DNA of 64,000 nucleotides. Origin: Nautilus pompilius (taxonomy: Eukaryota > Mollusca > Cephalopoda > Nautilida > Nautilidae). The position numbers and the translations under genes were made by a program. Of this stretch, positions 11,703 through 24,600 are shown piece after piece; within the stretch, counting starts at the first letter, position 1, and each line of letters begins with the position of its first letter. Under the pieces are notes generated by a model. The model had not been told where the DNA came from, did not search any database, and saw nothing but the letters and a program-made list of their open reading frames with translations. The stretch covers positions 3,133,001 through 3,197,000 of the forward strand of contig JACATO010000317.1 of NCBI GenBank assembly GCA_018389105.1, given 5' to 3'.

Positions 11703-14700
11703 TCGAAAATAGCCCGTGGGGTACGGAGCCCTGGTGGCGCTGAAAGGAACTATGCAACGACCTTCTGAGACTCATCTCTGAACAGTAATGGCTGAACTTT
11801 CTTTAAGCCAGAAACGCGGACATGTTGGCGACGATACCTCTGAGGAAGGAGGGCAGCCAGACAAGGCGTGAATAGGGCGAAGGCCGACCATTGCTCAGAA
11901 CAATGGAGTGGACGAGGGGATCGGACAGCCGCCGTAGTTGCGCCGGCATCGTTTTGGTCGGGTCTTCGAAAAAGAGGGACCGTGAGACTGCCACTGCTTC
12001 CCCTCTTCTCAGCCTCCTCTAGCTAAGATCGAGGCGCACTCCGGTCTGTGACCAGGCTCCCCCCCCTCTCTCTCTCTCTCTCTCTGAGTGATCACCAGCT
12101 TGTCCTCGTCCTCCAGTCGGAGATCATAAGGCTGCCTCAAGCATCACTCTGGACTCGTGCCCCACTCGAGACTTCAGGCGGATTCGGTAAACTCCCCCCC
12201 CCACACACACACACTTCGTTAGGAGTCACACGCACGATCCCAAAACACTCCTTCATACACGCAGCGCCAAAACATCTCCCTCGCCAGTCCATAACCGCAG
12301 CCCTGAAACGCTTCTTCTTCCTGGAAGTACACGCAAGCTGATATCTCACGATGTCATGCAGAAATCAGAGGATGTACGAGAACCCACTGGTGCCAGATCA
12401 CCTGTGTTATAAGACACAGGTTAACGGGGACAATCTTTAGAGAGAACAGGTGATGGTCCACGCCTTAAAAGCACTTAGAGGTCGACGGTCGGGAACTGCA
12501 TTCGGGGCTCTCCACCACTAAGGGAAGAACGAAAGGGCAATTCAGGGTTAGTGTATCCCCCAAATTACTAATACATATTTTAAAATTCTTTTGTCTTTAC
12601 CCTGACCCTTCCAAGGAAGCCTCCAGATATAAAGGAAATGATATACGTGCACAGAAGACAAATATTTATGACCAAAAGCAGGACACTAAATGACGCCAAC
12701 AACTTGATAACCAAACAATAATCGTCTTTCTACATGGCAACGATTGAAAAGCAATAACTGTTTTTTCTTTAATATCTTTTTTACTATGTTATTAGTTTAC
12801 TTGCATTTCTTTGTATGTTTTGGTGATTTCACCTCGTTTTTGTTTATTTTCAACTATAATTTTTTTTAAAGCCGTTAAATTAAATTTATCAGACATACCT
12901 CCCTTTGACTGAGAAGCGCCTGCTGATGACAAGCAGGAAAATAATCGTCGCATAGAGGGTAAGAGACTCCGTGCGTCACAAACCGATAGATCGAAGCCAG
13001 TTTTGCACCCTAAAAAAATAAAAAGAACGAAAGTTTAGGAATCAAAATACAAGTGTTCGGGTTTCCATGTCCATCACTTTTTGCAGGTTATTGTGTATTA
13101 AAAAGCCCGTCAACAAACCTTGCAGAGGTACATGAAGCTTGTAATAATTGACATCATTAATTTTCAGAGAATATTATTAACATTGGATGTTCCATATATT
13201 TCTGATATGTAGGGTTGGTGTACTGGGTCTCGTATAAAGAGGGCTACAAACTTCGTGTGCGACAGTTGTGTAAGATAGAATGTTCTTTGTTGTTTCTTTT
13301 AGATCTGCTGTTATTACTGTACTTTTTCTGCTCTCACTTCAAAAGAGCTCAAAAACAAAGATGGTGTTCTCGCAAAGTGTCGATATAAAAATGTCGTTAA
13401 TCATTTTTATATGCAATTGTTAATCTGTAATCAGTAATTATAGCCTTCAAATATTAACGATGTGTATATAACTGTGTGTAATTAATTTGTTTCTTGAATA
13501 TGCTATCTACTTAGACAAGATATTGTATTTCAGTAATAATAACGTATTTTCTTCTCTTTTGACAATTTATCATTAAAATAAAAACAGTATGTTTTATTAA
13601 TGGTAATGATAGTGAAATCATCTATAAAAAGGCCAATAAAAATATCTTTTCAACGATAATAACAGTAACCTTAATTATGAATCACGTTTTCTTTTTTCTT
13701 GTTTCACTTTTCAACAAAGAAATAAGTTTGGATCTAACGTTCGTAGCCACCGTGAGTGTTCTTTAAAAAGAAGAAAATAGAGCGTCAACAACTCTTAAGT
13801 TCTCACCAGTTTCGTGTTACTTTCAGTATACAAATATTTCAACAGGCAACAAACTCTGATCTCATCCATAACCTTAACCGCACTGAGTCTGGCTTAATTA
13901 TCTTAGGTATAGATACATATCATGCAAACCTTACTTTTCATGTACAAGTATAAAGTAACATTTCAAATTAATGTGACGATTTTCATATCTTGTAGCACAT
14001 ACACACGCGCGTCTGCTTGGCTACTCCCCCAAGAATATGTCTGACTCCATCTTGTAAGAGAGAGGGGAACTAAACAACCACTTCCAAGGTTTACAAGGCA
14101 GCAGCACAGAAAGCTGACAGCTGTAAGTAATGAGACTGCCAAGTGCACTCTCCTCCACAATAAGTGGAGCAGCTGTAGCAGAAAACAGATGTTGAAGCCA
14201 ATAACGACCAAGAAAAAAGGCATCTTACAAGCCCAAACATTGTTCTGCATTATATGGTAATTCATTTTCTAGCAAAGGCCAAAACTCCTAAAAATTGCAG
14301 TTGCTATACTATCATGCCCGCTCAAAACAGCATGTTTTCTCCATGTCATTTTGTCTTGTTTTACCGTGATGTCTTGACGTAGTTCACACGCACAATTCAT
14401 CCAATTTTTAACAAACTCAATGGCTCACATATTCTTTACTCATAGACGCTTCACATTTTGACTTTTCTACTTTGACTTACTCCGGTCACGATACAGTGGG
14501 TTTGTGTAGCACGTCAGCCTGTCATGGTGGCCGCGGTAACCTGCTGGTCACGGTGTTTGGTGCTTAGTCTATGGCGGGGTTTCTTTCGTTCTTCTGCATA
14601 AATCAAGGTGACCTCTCGGCCCGAGAGGGGCTGTAGCTACGTTTTATCAAGAAATGAAAAGTCCTAGGTTTTTCTACCGTTAGGACAACCATTATTTTCG

Positions 14701-14823
14701 TTGCCATGTGACTTCCTTTCCCCACTTGTTTAGAGGTTCGAACTAAAATTCAGGTGCGCTGGGAGGTGAAGCAACCAATAGTTGTGGTGGTCAACCTTCG
14801 ATAGGTTCAAACAGCGCAGTTAC
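11703..14823. other. no recognised gene; short simple repeats
   Basis: Contains a (CT)n run at about 12066-12085 and a C tract followed by (CA)n at about 12194-12214. The remainder is unique and becomes AT-rich after 12.6 kb. Frames of up to 100 codons (13963-14265, minus) lack motifs. A short perfect hairpin, CCTCTCGGCCCGAGAGG, lies near 14612-14630. Confidence 0.5.
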
Positions 14824-16045
14824 TTACATTACATAAAAGTGACCGGTGAGGCTGCAGGTGCAGACACCGCAACAGCTGCTCTTATCCGGCTGCATTGAAG
14901 AAGATCGATGACGAAGAGGGTTACACAACCCCAACAAATTTTCAACGTCGACGAAACGGAGCTTTTTTGGAAGCGGATGCCAGCCCGCACTTTCATCTCC
15001 AAAGAAAAAAAGACGGCTCCTGGATTCAAGGCTGCAAAGGATCGCCTAGCCCTCCTGCTCGGTGGAAATGCCGGACGCGACATGAAGTTGAAATGTTTGC
15101 TAGTGTACCACTCAGAAAATCCTAGCGCTCTGAAAGGTATTGTTAGAGCCGGTCTTCCCGTAGTTTGGCGCTCTACGACAATGGCACTATTTCAGGGCTG
15201 GTTTTTGTCGTATTTCTGTCCTGCAGTTGAAAAATTTTGTCGGGATCATAACATTGCTCACAAAGTACTGCTTCCGTTGGACATCCAGTCAACCTGAAAG
15301 ATTAGTCGCCTAATGTACGCGTTGAATGTCATTCAGCCAGTGGATCAAGTTGTCATTTCAACCTTCAAAGAGAATTTTTCACGTCGCACGTTCCGAAAAT
15401 TGATCGCAGCGACTGATGGAGAAGACAAGCCTACAATAAGGGACTTCTGGCGTTGCTTTAATATTATGAATGCCATTATAAACACTGTCAGGACTGGGCG
15501 GAAGTTAAACTTTGCACGATGAATGGGGTGTGGCGAAAATTGTTGCCAAGTTGTGTCCTCGACTTCAAAGGATTTACTACTGAAACTGTCCCAGACGTCC
15601 AGAAGAACATCGTGAAGCTCGCACAAGAGGCCGGTTTTGATGAAGTAAATGAAACTGATGTGGTGGAGCTACTGCAGTCATATGAAGAGGTCCTGCCAAA
15701 AGAAGATTTAATGGAGGTGGAAATGGGACGAGCTGCATTAAAAGATGATGAAGAGGAGGATGAGAGTCATGTTCAAGTTTCTAGTTTATTAATGTCAGAC
15801 CTCTGAAAGCCACTTGAGTATTTGGAGAAGGCAATGGAGATCTTTGCCGAAAAAGATCTATTCAAAGGAAGGAGCATGAAATTAGTCAGGGACTGCAGAT
15901 CTTTGTCGACTCGTTACAAGGAATTATATCTGCAGAAACAAAGAGAGTCAAAGTAGACGACGTTGGATGGTGTTTGTCTAAGACTGCGAGTCGTCCATCA
16001 AGACCTAGTACCAGTAGCACCAGACAACCTCCCTTTGATGATTAA
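14824..16045 (+). pseudogene. Tigger/pogo transposase pseudogene, TIGD1-like
   Basis: A DDE transposase relic of the Tigger group of pogo elements. It begins with KVTGEAAGADTATAA, which corresponds to the segment just before the catalytic domain. A single-base shift near 14930 then leads into the main frame (14908-15297) with IFNVDETELFWKRMP. This keeps the first catalytic Asp in the DET motif. LLVYHSENPSALKGI and LPVVWRSTTMALFQGWFLSY follow. The second catalytic block is broken: after LLPLD the expected NAPGHP and the next codons are disrupted by a shift and a small deletion. Reading resumes at VIQPVDQVVISTFKENFSRR, continues to 15522, then in another frame 15519-15806 with an acidic tail (DDEEEDESHV). 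Similarity fades near 16045. The N-terminal CENP-B-type DNA-binding domain is missing. The family call is firm; non-function is certain from the stops. Confidence 0.88.
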
Positions 16046-16780
16046 AACTCTTATTTACTTCCTAACATTTATTATTTATTAACCCTTTGGATCCGGCTGA
16101 CCACATAGGAGGCAGCGGATAAACTATATCTAAAGTGAAACTGTGTGATCTCCATTGTACTGGTGTTTATTTTTTGTCTGTGTTTTAACTTGTAACGATT
16201 TCATTTTAAAGCTTATTTCTTCATGGATTTTAGTTTTTTTCTATCAAAACGCATTTTACGAAATCGTCTCTCATCGTTTACATTACTTCGTAGTTGTATA
16301 GTGAAGTGCTTAAGTACATTAATATGATGATACATAACACGAAAATAACATGTTTATTACGTTTATTAATTAAATAACATTTATTTGAGATGGTTCGTTA
16401 TTCCATGGGAACGTATCTAAGTTTATATAATGTAACTCAACGGGAAAAAGTCGTTCCCTTAACGATAACCCGTTTGTTTCCACAGAACGTATCCCATACG
16501 TTAAGCTGGGGGGGGTTGCTGTAGTTGAGAAGTATCAGAAGTTCAGTGAATGTCTATAAGGTAATGCAAACATGTTTTCAGTCACAGAATAAATTAAATC
16601 TGTTTGTTAGCAGAAATTTGCGTGAAAATCAAGAATTTTCTGTCAGAGAAACTGTATGCAGAAAAGGACCAAATCGGATAACGTGACTAACTTGTTCTGC
16701 TGGAGACAAGACCAATTCCTGATTAGATCCGTGCCACTGTAGATATCTGTTCGACGTCATTCCTACATTCCTAGGCAAAT
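16046..16780. other. no recognised gene
   Basis: The first part (TTAACCCTTTGGATCC near 16079) could be the non-coding tail of the Tigger element. No terminal inverted repeat pair was found. The remainder is AT-rich unique sequence. Confidence 0.4.
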
Positions 16781-16786
16781 CTCTCT

Positions 16787-16856
<70 letters not shown>
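16781..16856. repeat. (CT)n microsatellite
   Basis: About 76 bp of CT dinucleotides with two single-base phase breaks. Confidence 0.97.
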
Positions 16857-16862
<6 letters not shown>

Positions 16863-18200
16863 TTATTTATAGAAAAACGTAAATGTTCTCTTTGTTTATT
16901 TTCAAAGAAGAGAAAGTATAAAGACCAGCTGCTGAGAAAATAATTAAGCTGCAGCGATGCAAGACAGATTTTCGGCTATCGGCAAAACGACGACCCTAGA
17001 CAATCATCAAAATAAACCGATTATTTTTTCATTTATTTTCCGGTTTGTCTGAAAGCAAGACTGTGGAGCAGGACGATGAAGAATTGTCGGTGCAATTAAG
17101 TCTGCATCATCAGTTAGAAAGAATCTTGTCAGTGACGTTTTGGTCTAGTGGTTACAAGGAAGCAGGGAAGCCACTGAAGTTTAATGCAAGGCTCCGGGAA
17201 AAGTAGATATCTATCAACACGATTTTAAAATTAAGTAGTACCATCACTATTAACTATACTCGTATTTGTCGATAGTTTACACCAGTCACGCATAATTGTC
17301 TTAAAAAATATTTTCTGTCATCTGATCGAGCCGAAATCTTAGACAGTTTATGGTGTCCCCTTATATTAGTAATTGAGAATAGGCAGAATTAAATGAGTCC
17401 ACACACTTAAAACCTCCATTAGATCTTATTTTAAACGTCTCCTCAAGTCCAGACTAAGTAAGGATTATATTTAATTATTTCGTCCAGTATATTCTCTTTA
17501 AAACATGGAAACAGTCTAGTGCTTCTAGAAGCATTATGCGTCTAGCTCATTTTAAGGACAGCCGCTGCTGCTCTGACAGTTAGACAAAGAAGCAGCTATG
17601 GGTTCGTATCTACCATAATTTCATTCATCTTTCACAAATTTTTTTTCCTACTTCTAATAAACCCGCTGGTGATACAACCTCGATTCTTTACATCTGCTTC
17701 TTTCTCATTTGTTTCCCCCGTCAAGTTTTCCTTACAATTTAACGAAACACGAAACTAATGACTCCGGTTTTTTGATCTGAAAATTCTTGTCGAATTTTTC
17801 TTCTTTTAAACTGTCAGCGCACAGGAAAAGACACAAACGGGGCAGCTGTTTTATTCCTTGTGGATGTGGACAAACCTACGTCGGTCCGGAAAGTTGGTAC
17901 TTGCGGGCGATGATCTCGTATTTGCACTCGCTTCACGCACGTTGTTAGCTATTGACCACAGTAGGTCTCCCGTTTGGCTTTAACTCACGAATCCAACAAA
18001 AGACCGAATGGAAATCGAAGAATTACTTCTGATTTCGGTATTTTCTTTCAGATCAAGACAAATTATGCACCAGAGATAGAGCAAAGACCCACTCTGCTAG
18101 TACCTCCGTATCCAGGTCAATTCGTAACATAGGGCTGGACCTTTTCTTTGAATGTTTTCATTTCCGTGATTCTGTTTCCGTCTCACTGCGTTGACGGTGT
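16857..18200. other. no recognised gene
   Basis: AT-rich unique sequence. TGGTCTAGTGGTTA at 17141-17154 looks like a tRNA A box, but no cloverleaf or B box follows, so no tRNA is called. Confidence 0.45.
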
Positions 18201-18342
18201 TCAGCACAGGGTCAGGAAGGCAGACTTCGGGCTCGACGGCCCACGGTGCCCAGTCCCGCCTGAAGACTTCGACTGGGACGCCATTTGGCTGGCAATAAAA
18301 GATAATCGTATTTCGTTTGGCTAACACGAACTCGAGTGACAT
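18201..18342 (-). CDS. candidate minus-strand first-exon ORF, unknown
   Basis: Two overlapping minus-strand frames start next to a CpG-rich stretch. One begins at 18342 with MSLEFVLAKRNTIIFY and runs 81 codons, to 18097. The other begins at 18284 in a strong initiation context (A at -3, G at +4) with MASQSKSSGGTGHRG and ends after 27 codons at 18201. Neither peptide is recognised. They are listed because they face a plus-strand ATG across a short CpG-rich interval with an NRF-1-like site, a layout seen at bidirectional promoters. Chance open frames in GC-rich DNA are an equally good explanation. Confidence 0.15.
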
Positions 18343-18583
18343 AATAATCTTTTAACGCCCAGAAATTTACTTTTTGTAAACTAGATTTGTTTTTATATAG
18401 TTTTCGCTTTGTGGCAGATTTAGGTTTTTATTTCTCCTTCTGTTGCCAGTTTGACAGCACGTGCCTGCCGCGCCGCCCCCCGGTGCTGAGTCTACCGTTG
18501 CGCAGGCGCGGGGCGTGTCCGCGGCAGACAAGCGCTTCTCTCCCTTTGAACTACGCGTCCTGCGGCCCTTTTAGCAAGTAAAA
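18343..18583. promoter_or_regulatory. CpG-rich candidate promoter with NRF-1-like site
   Basis: The interval, mainly 18460-18570, is the most CpG-dense stretch for several kb. It contains TGCGCAGGCGC at 18499-18509, close to the NRF-1 (alpha-Pal) palindrome TGCGCATGCGC. There is no TATA box at a useful position. Plus-strand sequence after it has an ATG at 18584 with A at -3, then an open frame to a possible donor (CAG then GTGAAC) at 18630. This is inferred only from composition and motif. Confidence 0.25.
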
Positions 18584-18630
18584 ATGAAGAGGAACAGATT
18601 CTCACCCGCTGTCTCCCGAACTCTGGGCAG
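18584..18630 (+). CDS. candidate short first coding exon, unknown
   Basis: ATG at 18584 in a favourable context (AAAAATGA) opens MKRNRFSPAVSRTLG and reaches GGGCAG followed by GTGAAC, a weak 5-prime splice-donor match, at 18630/18631. The peptide is not recognised and no downstream exon was identified. Confidence 0.15.
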
Positions 18631-21600
18631 GTGAACCGGCGGCACCCGGCAGTAATCAGTATGAATCATCGTAAACTCCATAAAGGGCTGGGCCGGTAAT
18701 GTGTTATGGATCCGCGTTCATTTAGACAGGAGAACATCTTAGTCTTTATCAGGACAGAGCTTGATGTGTTTTAGTTTGGTGTGTGGCCGCTGTTGTCTAT
18801 GTAGTCTTTTCCACAGATATTAGAATCCCTAATTAATCATCACTGAAAACCACTGTCTCGCCTCTAGTAGAGCACAAACCTGGCTTTAGCGCGGTCTTGG
18901 AAAAACTCTTCTCGGACGACTAAACGGTCGAACACGTGCTCGTCCGTCGACTTGCGCTGGAACTGGACCCTTCAATATATCTATCACAGCCGGGCAGGTG
19001 CTATCTTGGAACGTTTATCTCTAAATAAGCTCTTGATGTTTACCCGTATGCACAGCCATGTCCAACTTTTCCGATTGTCTTTACCGTGTCAATTAACACT
19101 CCTATAAGTCCTTTCATTTTCTGGATGTTGTAAAAAAGTTATCATGTTAACTTTTTTGTTGTTGTTGTTCATTGGTTATATATGTGAAAATTATCGAACC
19201 TTTGCTTCTTCTGCTTTGCTAAACAAAACAGCATATTTCATCATTACAGAAATTAATAAATTTTAAAAATGGATAACTGTAGAAGGCAGTTTTCAGTCTT
19301 AGTCACCTGTTTATTTCGGTGAGTGCATTACAGTAAATCGGGGAATTGGTAGCGATTTCGGTCGTTGGTTTGTTAGTGTCGAGTGGACGGAGAACGTAAT
19401 CACGAGTTCTACTACCCGCATTCATTGTTAAATAGAATTCTCAGCACCGAATAACCTACAGAACTGTGAATTTACCACAACAAAGGAAAATCTGGTTAAT
19501 GTTTTTCAGAGTTCAGACGAGGAATAGAATAAGATGAAGAAGCGTAATGGATGCGCAGTATATTTTCTAAAATGAAAGTTCTGTGAAAAAAATGGGGGGA
19601 CTCAGATTATATAATTTTTCTCAGAGAAATAGGAGGATTGTCAGAGACTGACATTACGTTTAATTTGGCTTCTTAAAGCTGTTCTTATCGTTTTCTTTGC
19701 GACTGGGGATGATGCTGCCGGCAGTGTTTCTTCGACAGCATAAATGACAGGTGAATTGTTTGTAATGGCGACATCTTGGGGTTGTTAGTGCAGTCAAAAG
19801 GTGGCAGATGAATAGGTCTTTTCTATACGCAAGAATTCTTTGCTGGATGTCTCCTAGAGTCGAGTCCCGCTCATCGTTAATCGTTTTATGTTCGAAATAA
19901 CATAATGCTAGCATTTGTTAATAGAGAGAGGAAATCGTTCGTATTATTCAGATGTCGAAAACGCTCTTTAATAATATATACACTACTCGTGTACCAAACT
20001 AAGCAGTTCCACGCTACGTTAAAGCTTGAATTCTCACTGAGTGAACACGAGATTTTATATTAGGATTTTTAAACATTAGCATTAATCTTTGCTTGAACAA
20101 TATTTTGGCCTGCCAAACCTTGCTTTCTATCCGCATAATTTGTTTACTGTTGAAGCTACCTAACAGCGGTCGGGCCAGTGTCGCAGATCCTTTCGCTGAT
20201 ATCCAGCCAACAGCTTCTGTCACTACTCTGCCCTGTACTCGTTTTTACAGTCAAACTCGAGAGGGGTAATTATCTTGGAAAACATTATTATTTTTTACTA
20301 TAACAACAAAAATAATGCAAAACAATCGTAAGTTCTGTTGAACCATAAAATAGTTTACTACGTTGGCCATGGTCAGTAAAGTTCCTATTGGTCGTCGTGT
20401 CGATGTGGCGCACCCCGAAGAAAACCCAAGAGTAGAGAGATGCGGGCTATCTTATATTGTTCCCCTGCTGTGGCGCGGCGTCTCATTAAAATGCACTGAA
20501 AAAATTTTGGCATCAAATCTATCAAAGATTTATCAGCGTATGGATTTTCTGTGCTCTGCACTAATTCTTAGGAGTCATCGACGGTAGAAAGACTACTGTT
20601 TACCGATAAAGAAGAGTTTACAATGCTATAAAAGGCGGTTTTCTGATTGTTTACGGAAAAGGATGTTGCTCCTTTGGATGCAAACGAGGTACACGGGGCT
20701 GCGGGGAAATTAAGTGGAATAGCCACTGGACTCGATAGACGAGTTCCCCGCCGAATTTCTCTCGCTTTGTCTACTGTTTCGACGTCTAGATGTAAAAGAA
20801 CCTTATAGAGCTAATAAGTCTAAAAGACACATTTCCCTGTTCTCGTTCATACCAGCTTCCAGCCGCTCTGGAAAACGACCGTTTCCTCCAATGAACCACC
20901 TCCAGTCAACAGTAAAGCGAGGAGAGTTAACCGCCTTTGCCGAATTGGCGAATGAGAACGGCGTCTCCAGGAATAGCGAGAAGGGTGCCACTCAAAACAA
21001 CGATGTACACGGATGTTTGTTTGTTTTACTGTACATAGGACTACGTAAGGCTTACGGTTTTACAGTTGGTAGGCAGAAATTTGAGCACCCTCTCATACGG
21101 AAGTATGATGTGCTTGTCCGTGTTCAGTAAATTGGGAAAGGTGATCATGAAACTCGGCCATGTGTCTGGTGTTTCTGAGCAAAACTGTATCCTTTTTAAA
21201 ATCGATGGAACGTGGGCTATGGAAGCTGCTATGTATTATACACATATCGGGATACTTGTTGTTATCCATATAAGAAGATAGAGGGACCAGAAGTGTGCCT
21301 TCCCTAGGGCCCCGATTACCGTAACCTATAAAAGTGGAGAATATCCACAAGATTTCTTTTCCCTTTTTTGTATTTGTTATATCCGAAAGTTTGGATGATG
21401 CTACGGTCTACAACTTATAAATCAAACGAAAATTTCCTACATTTGCCGGTCTCCTCACATTCTGGGGTGGGGGTTCAATAGGGAGAAGCGAAAGAGCCAA
21501 CCCACGACCGGCAGCGCTAGCATCAAACTGAAACAAGCGAGACAATTCATTTATCGGAGAATGTGAGGGGATATACCGTACTCTGGAGAAATCGAGAAGC

Positions 21601-24600
21601 TACCGTGTTCGGGGTCATGTCAATACTGGAGATTTGGAACCCTGACGTTCATTCTTTTTCCTTTGTAGGTGAACGATCGGGTTCAGAAACTGTGTAAGTT
21701 TTCGGAGTGGCGCTGAGGAACAACAAGACCAGTCAGTCGCTCGCTTAGGTTAACCGTCCCACCGCACAGAACCGGGCACAATCGTACAGACGCCCCAACA
21801 GGTGAGACGAAGTTCCATTTTTTAAAAAAAAAGACCTGCTTTCATAAGATGACCAGAGGATGTAATTAGCTAAATCCCGGAAGAAAAAAAAGCGGACGAT
21901 CGAACGTTTATGTTATTATTGACGGTTTACCCTCTTTAATCCAAACTCGGTTTCCTGATCGTAACTACGAGCAAAGTCTCGAGTGACAGTTAATAAACGG
22001 ATTCGAAGAAAGGCTCTTGCTTCATTTATCTTCCCAGCGGACGTAGCTGTCAGTACAGGTTTCGTGGTTGTCATGGATGGACACCCAGCGATAATCAAGT
22101 GCTGCTGCTTCAAGATTGCTATTGTCGAAAGCAGGTACAGTGAAAATAGTAGAGTAAGCAAAACATTTCATGTATGAAACGACCATCCACGGGCGGACGA
22201 CCGGAAGAAGTATTTACGCCCAGGTAATTTCAATGAAGAAAGGCAGTCATTGTCTATTTAACTACCGCGCGCACACACACACACACACCCTTTCACCCCC
22301 CACCTCGCTTTATTTCTTCATATTTCAGCTCCACTTTTCTTACTTTTTAAACGGCTGGACCTGTATAATAGTAACGAATTTTAAGATAACCAAATTAACC
22401 GTTCCTGTGCACGCTGCTTGCTTAGAGGATCTGGCAAAACCTCGAGATTAAAGGCGACATGTGAACAGAAGAGCAGGAAATCTCTCTGCGGGTACAGTTG
22501 GCGGTTTGTATTCTATTTTACCAGCGACTCCAGGAGGATGAGGAACTTATAAGCTGCAGCAGTTTTTTACGACAAAATCATCAAAATGGCAGCCAGTCAC
22601 TTCTAACGAATTCTGCTAGTGGGTGGACTCTATAATTCTTGTGGCAGCGCCGTATGTTTGGTAGGAAAGGAACTAGATAAAACTTCATAGAAGAAGAAGA
22701 AGATGAAGAGTAAGTAGCACCAGTAACATCAAAACCATCAAAAAGAAAACAGTTTTTAAAGCAAGTACTCAGCGCATGAGGTTTCGTTCTTATTATTTCA
22801 GCTTCAGTAGATTTTACTTGTTCACCTTAAACTTCATTTATTGACACCAGGCGGATGGAAGCCTGATGGACCGAAGTTGGCACGAAGGTTCGAAGAAGAG
22901 TTAAACCAAATAAAGAATTCTGATCAGCTTTTGTTTCTTTTCTTCTTTTCCATTCCCCCCCCCAAATAACCATGGGCCGTGTTATTATTCCCTTTCTCAT
23001 GGTAAATTCGCACCGCGCCCGATAAACTAGGAATTTAATTATCTTACCTGTGCGGTCAACTGTCAGCAGGCTTTTTCACTGTCTTTCCTTCAAAAACGCC
23101 GGCTCTCATTCCTAGAGTAGATTACCCACGCAGTTATTTATTGTTCTTTCCTCGAGTCGTAATTTCGACTGTCGTGGCCGCACGCAAAAAGAGCCGCGAT
23201 AGCTTCAAACAAGCGGCCCGTCGAACGGAGAGCGAAACTTTCCACTTCTGTATCGATTAGTAGCGCACGCTTCGGCACTGTGATACGTGGCTTCGTAAAG
23301 CTGGACGTGTGCTTTTCAGAAAACCATCTTTTCAGAGGCGGGCGGCAGGGTGCGGAAATCTGTCTGAAGACGAACAAACCGTCACAACCGAATAAGGTTT
23401 CTTGGATAATTAGTTTTGGGCATTAATAAAAAAAAAAAAACACGGAGCCAAATAATTTGCTTTGCATATCTAATTCAACGTATCTGGTGATGAAACTGCC
23501 ATGTGAATTGTCAGGTCGGTCTTTTTCGTTTTTATGCTATTGTTTTAATTAATTACATATATTTATTTTTAAAAAAGAAATGAATTTCGTAACAGTCAGT
23601 CATTTTAAAATGTTTTTTTTTTCCTTTCTTTTATACCAAGACCAATAGTAGTTTTTCTTTTTATCTTTAATTTATTTGCCGTAAGTTTCTATTATTGGAC
23701 ACGGCTGTATTTCACTGAAGTCTATTGAAAAGCAGATTTTATTTACTGCGTAGCTTGCAATAGCTTAACAGTGGTTCCGGCGGGGTTTTTTTAGAAAGCC
23801 CGACTTTCGGTAGTTTTAAAGCCCGCGAGGGCGACGCAATAACTCTCCTGTCAAGAACACCACAAAAGACACCGCATGCGTCATACTTGCGCAAAATGGT
23901 GTTGCTGTGTAAAATCTGTGTCGTCACGACGTCAGTACAGCTGGAAAAATACAGGATGGCGATCTCTATAGTACTAACAATATTTGGTAAGCATGTGGTA
24001 ATTTACAATCAGTAATTGGTAAAAAAAAAAAATGAATCTTGAATATTGATATATTAGAACTACATTCATCGTGTCAATGCTCCGTTCTCAACGACATCCA
24101 CTTCACTAAAACAAAATTTGACAGACTTCTGCCCTTTTGTAGCTTTTTGTTTTTGTTTTTTTAAAAAAAAAAATGCTGCTGATTCTTAATGTCTACGAAA
24201 TTTACGGCATCATGCAGTTTACCTTTATCTAGTTAAAAAGTATTTTCTGGATTAAACATCAAGCAAATAAAATAGAGAAACGTTCTTTACATTCTCGAAA
24301 TGCAGTTTGTAATTTTAAAGTTTTTCTTCCTTGTTTCCAGTCTATCCGGGGACCTTCAAGTGACGAGGGGTTCGCATTGACGCCAGTTTAGTATTTGCCA
24401 CTTTGTCAGAAGGGAATAAGCGGGCAAGCAAAAATAAAAAGGTAACAAATGATGTCTACCTTGGGGCCCTGCATTAGAGTGGTTTTTTTTATAGACAGAC
24501 ACTCGGTTAAACACAGTACTTAACTTGGAGCGCGCGCGTCATTTACACGTCATCGTGTTTGCGCTATAAAATAACGTACATTATCTTAATGATTTGAGCT

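Noticed and set aside
17141..17220. tRNA gene suggested by TGGTCTAGTGGTTA
   Set aside because: A-box-like only; no B box, no acceptor stem and no cloverleaf could be drawn.
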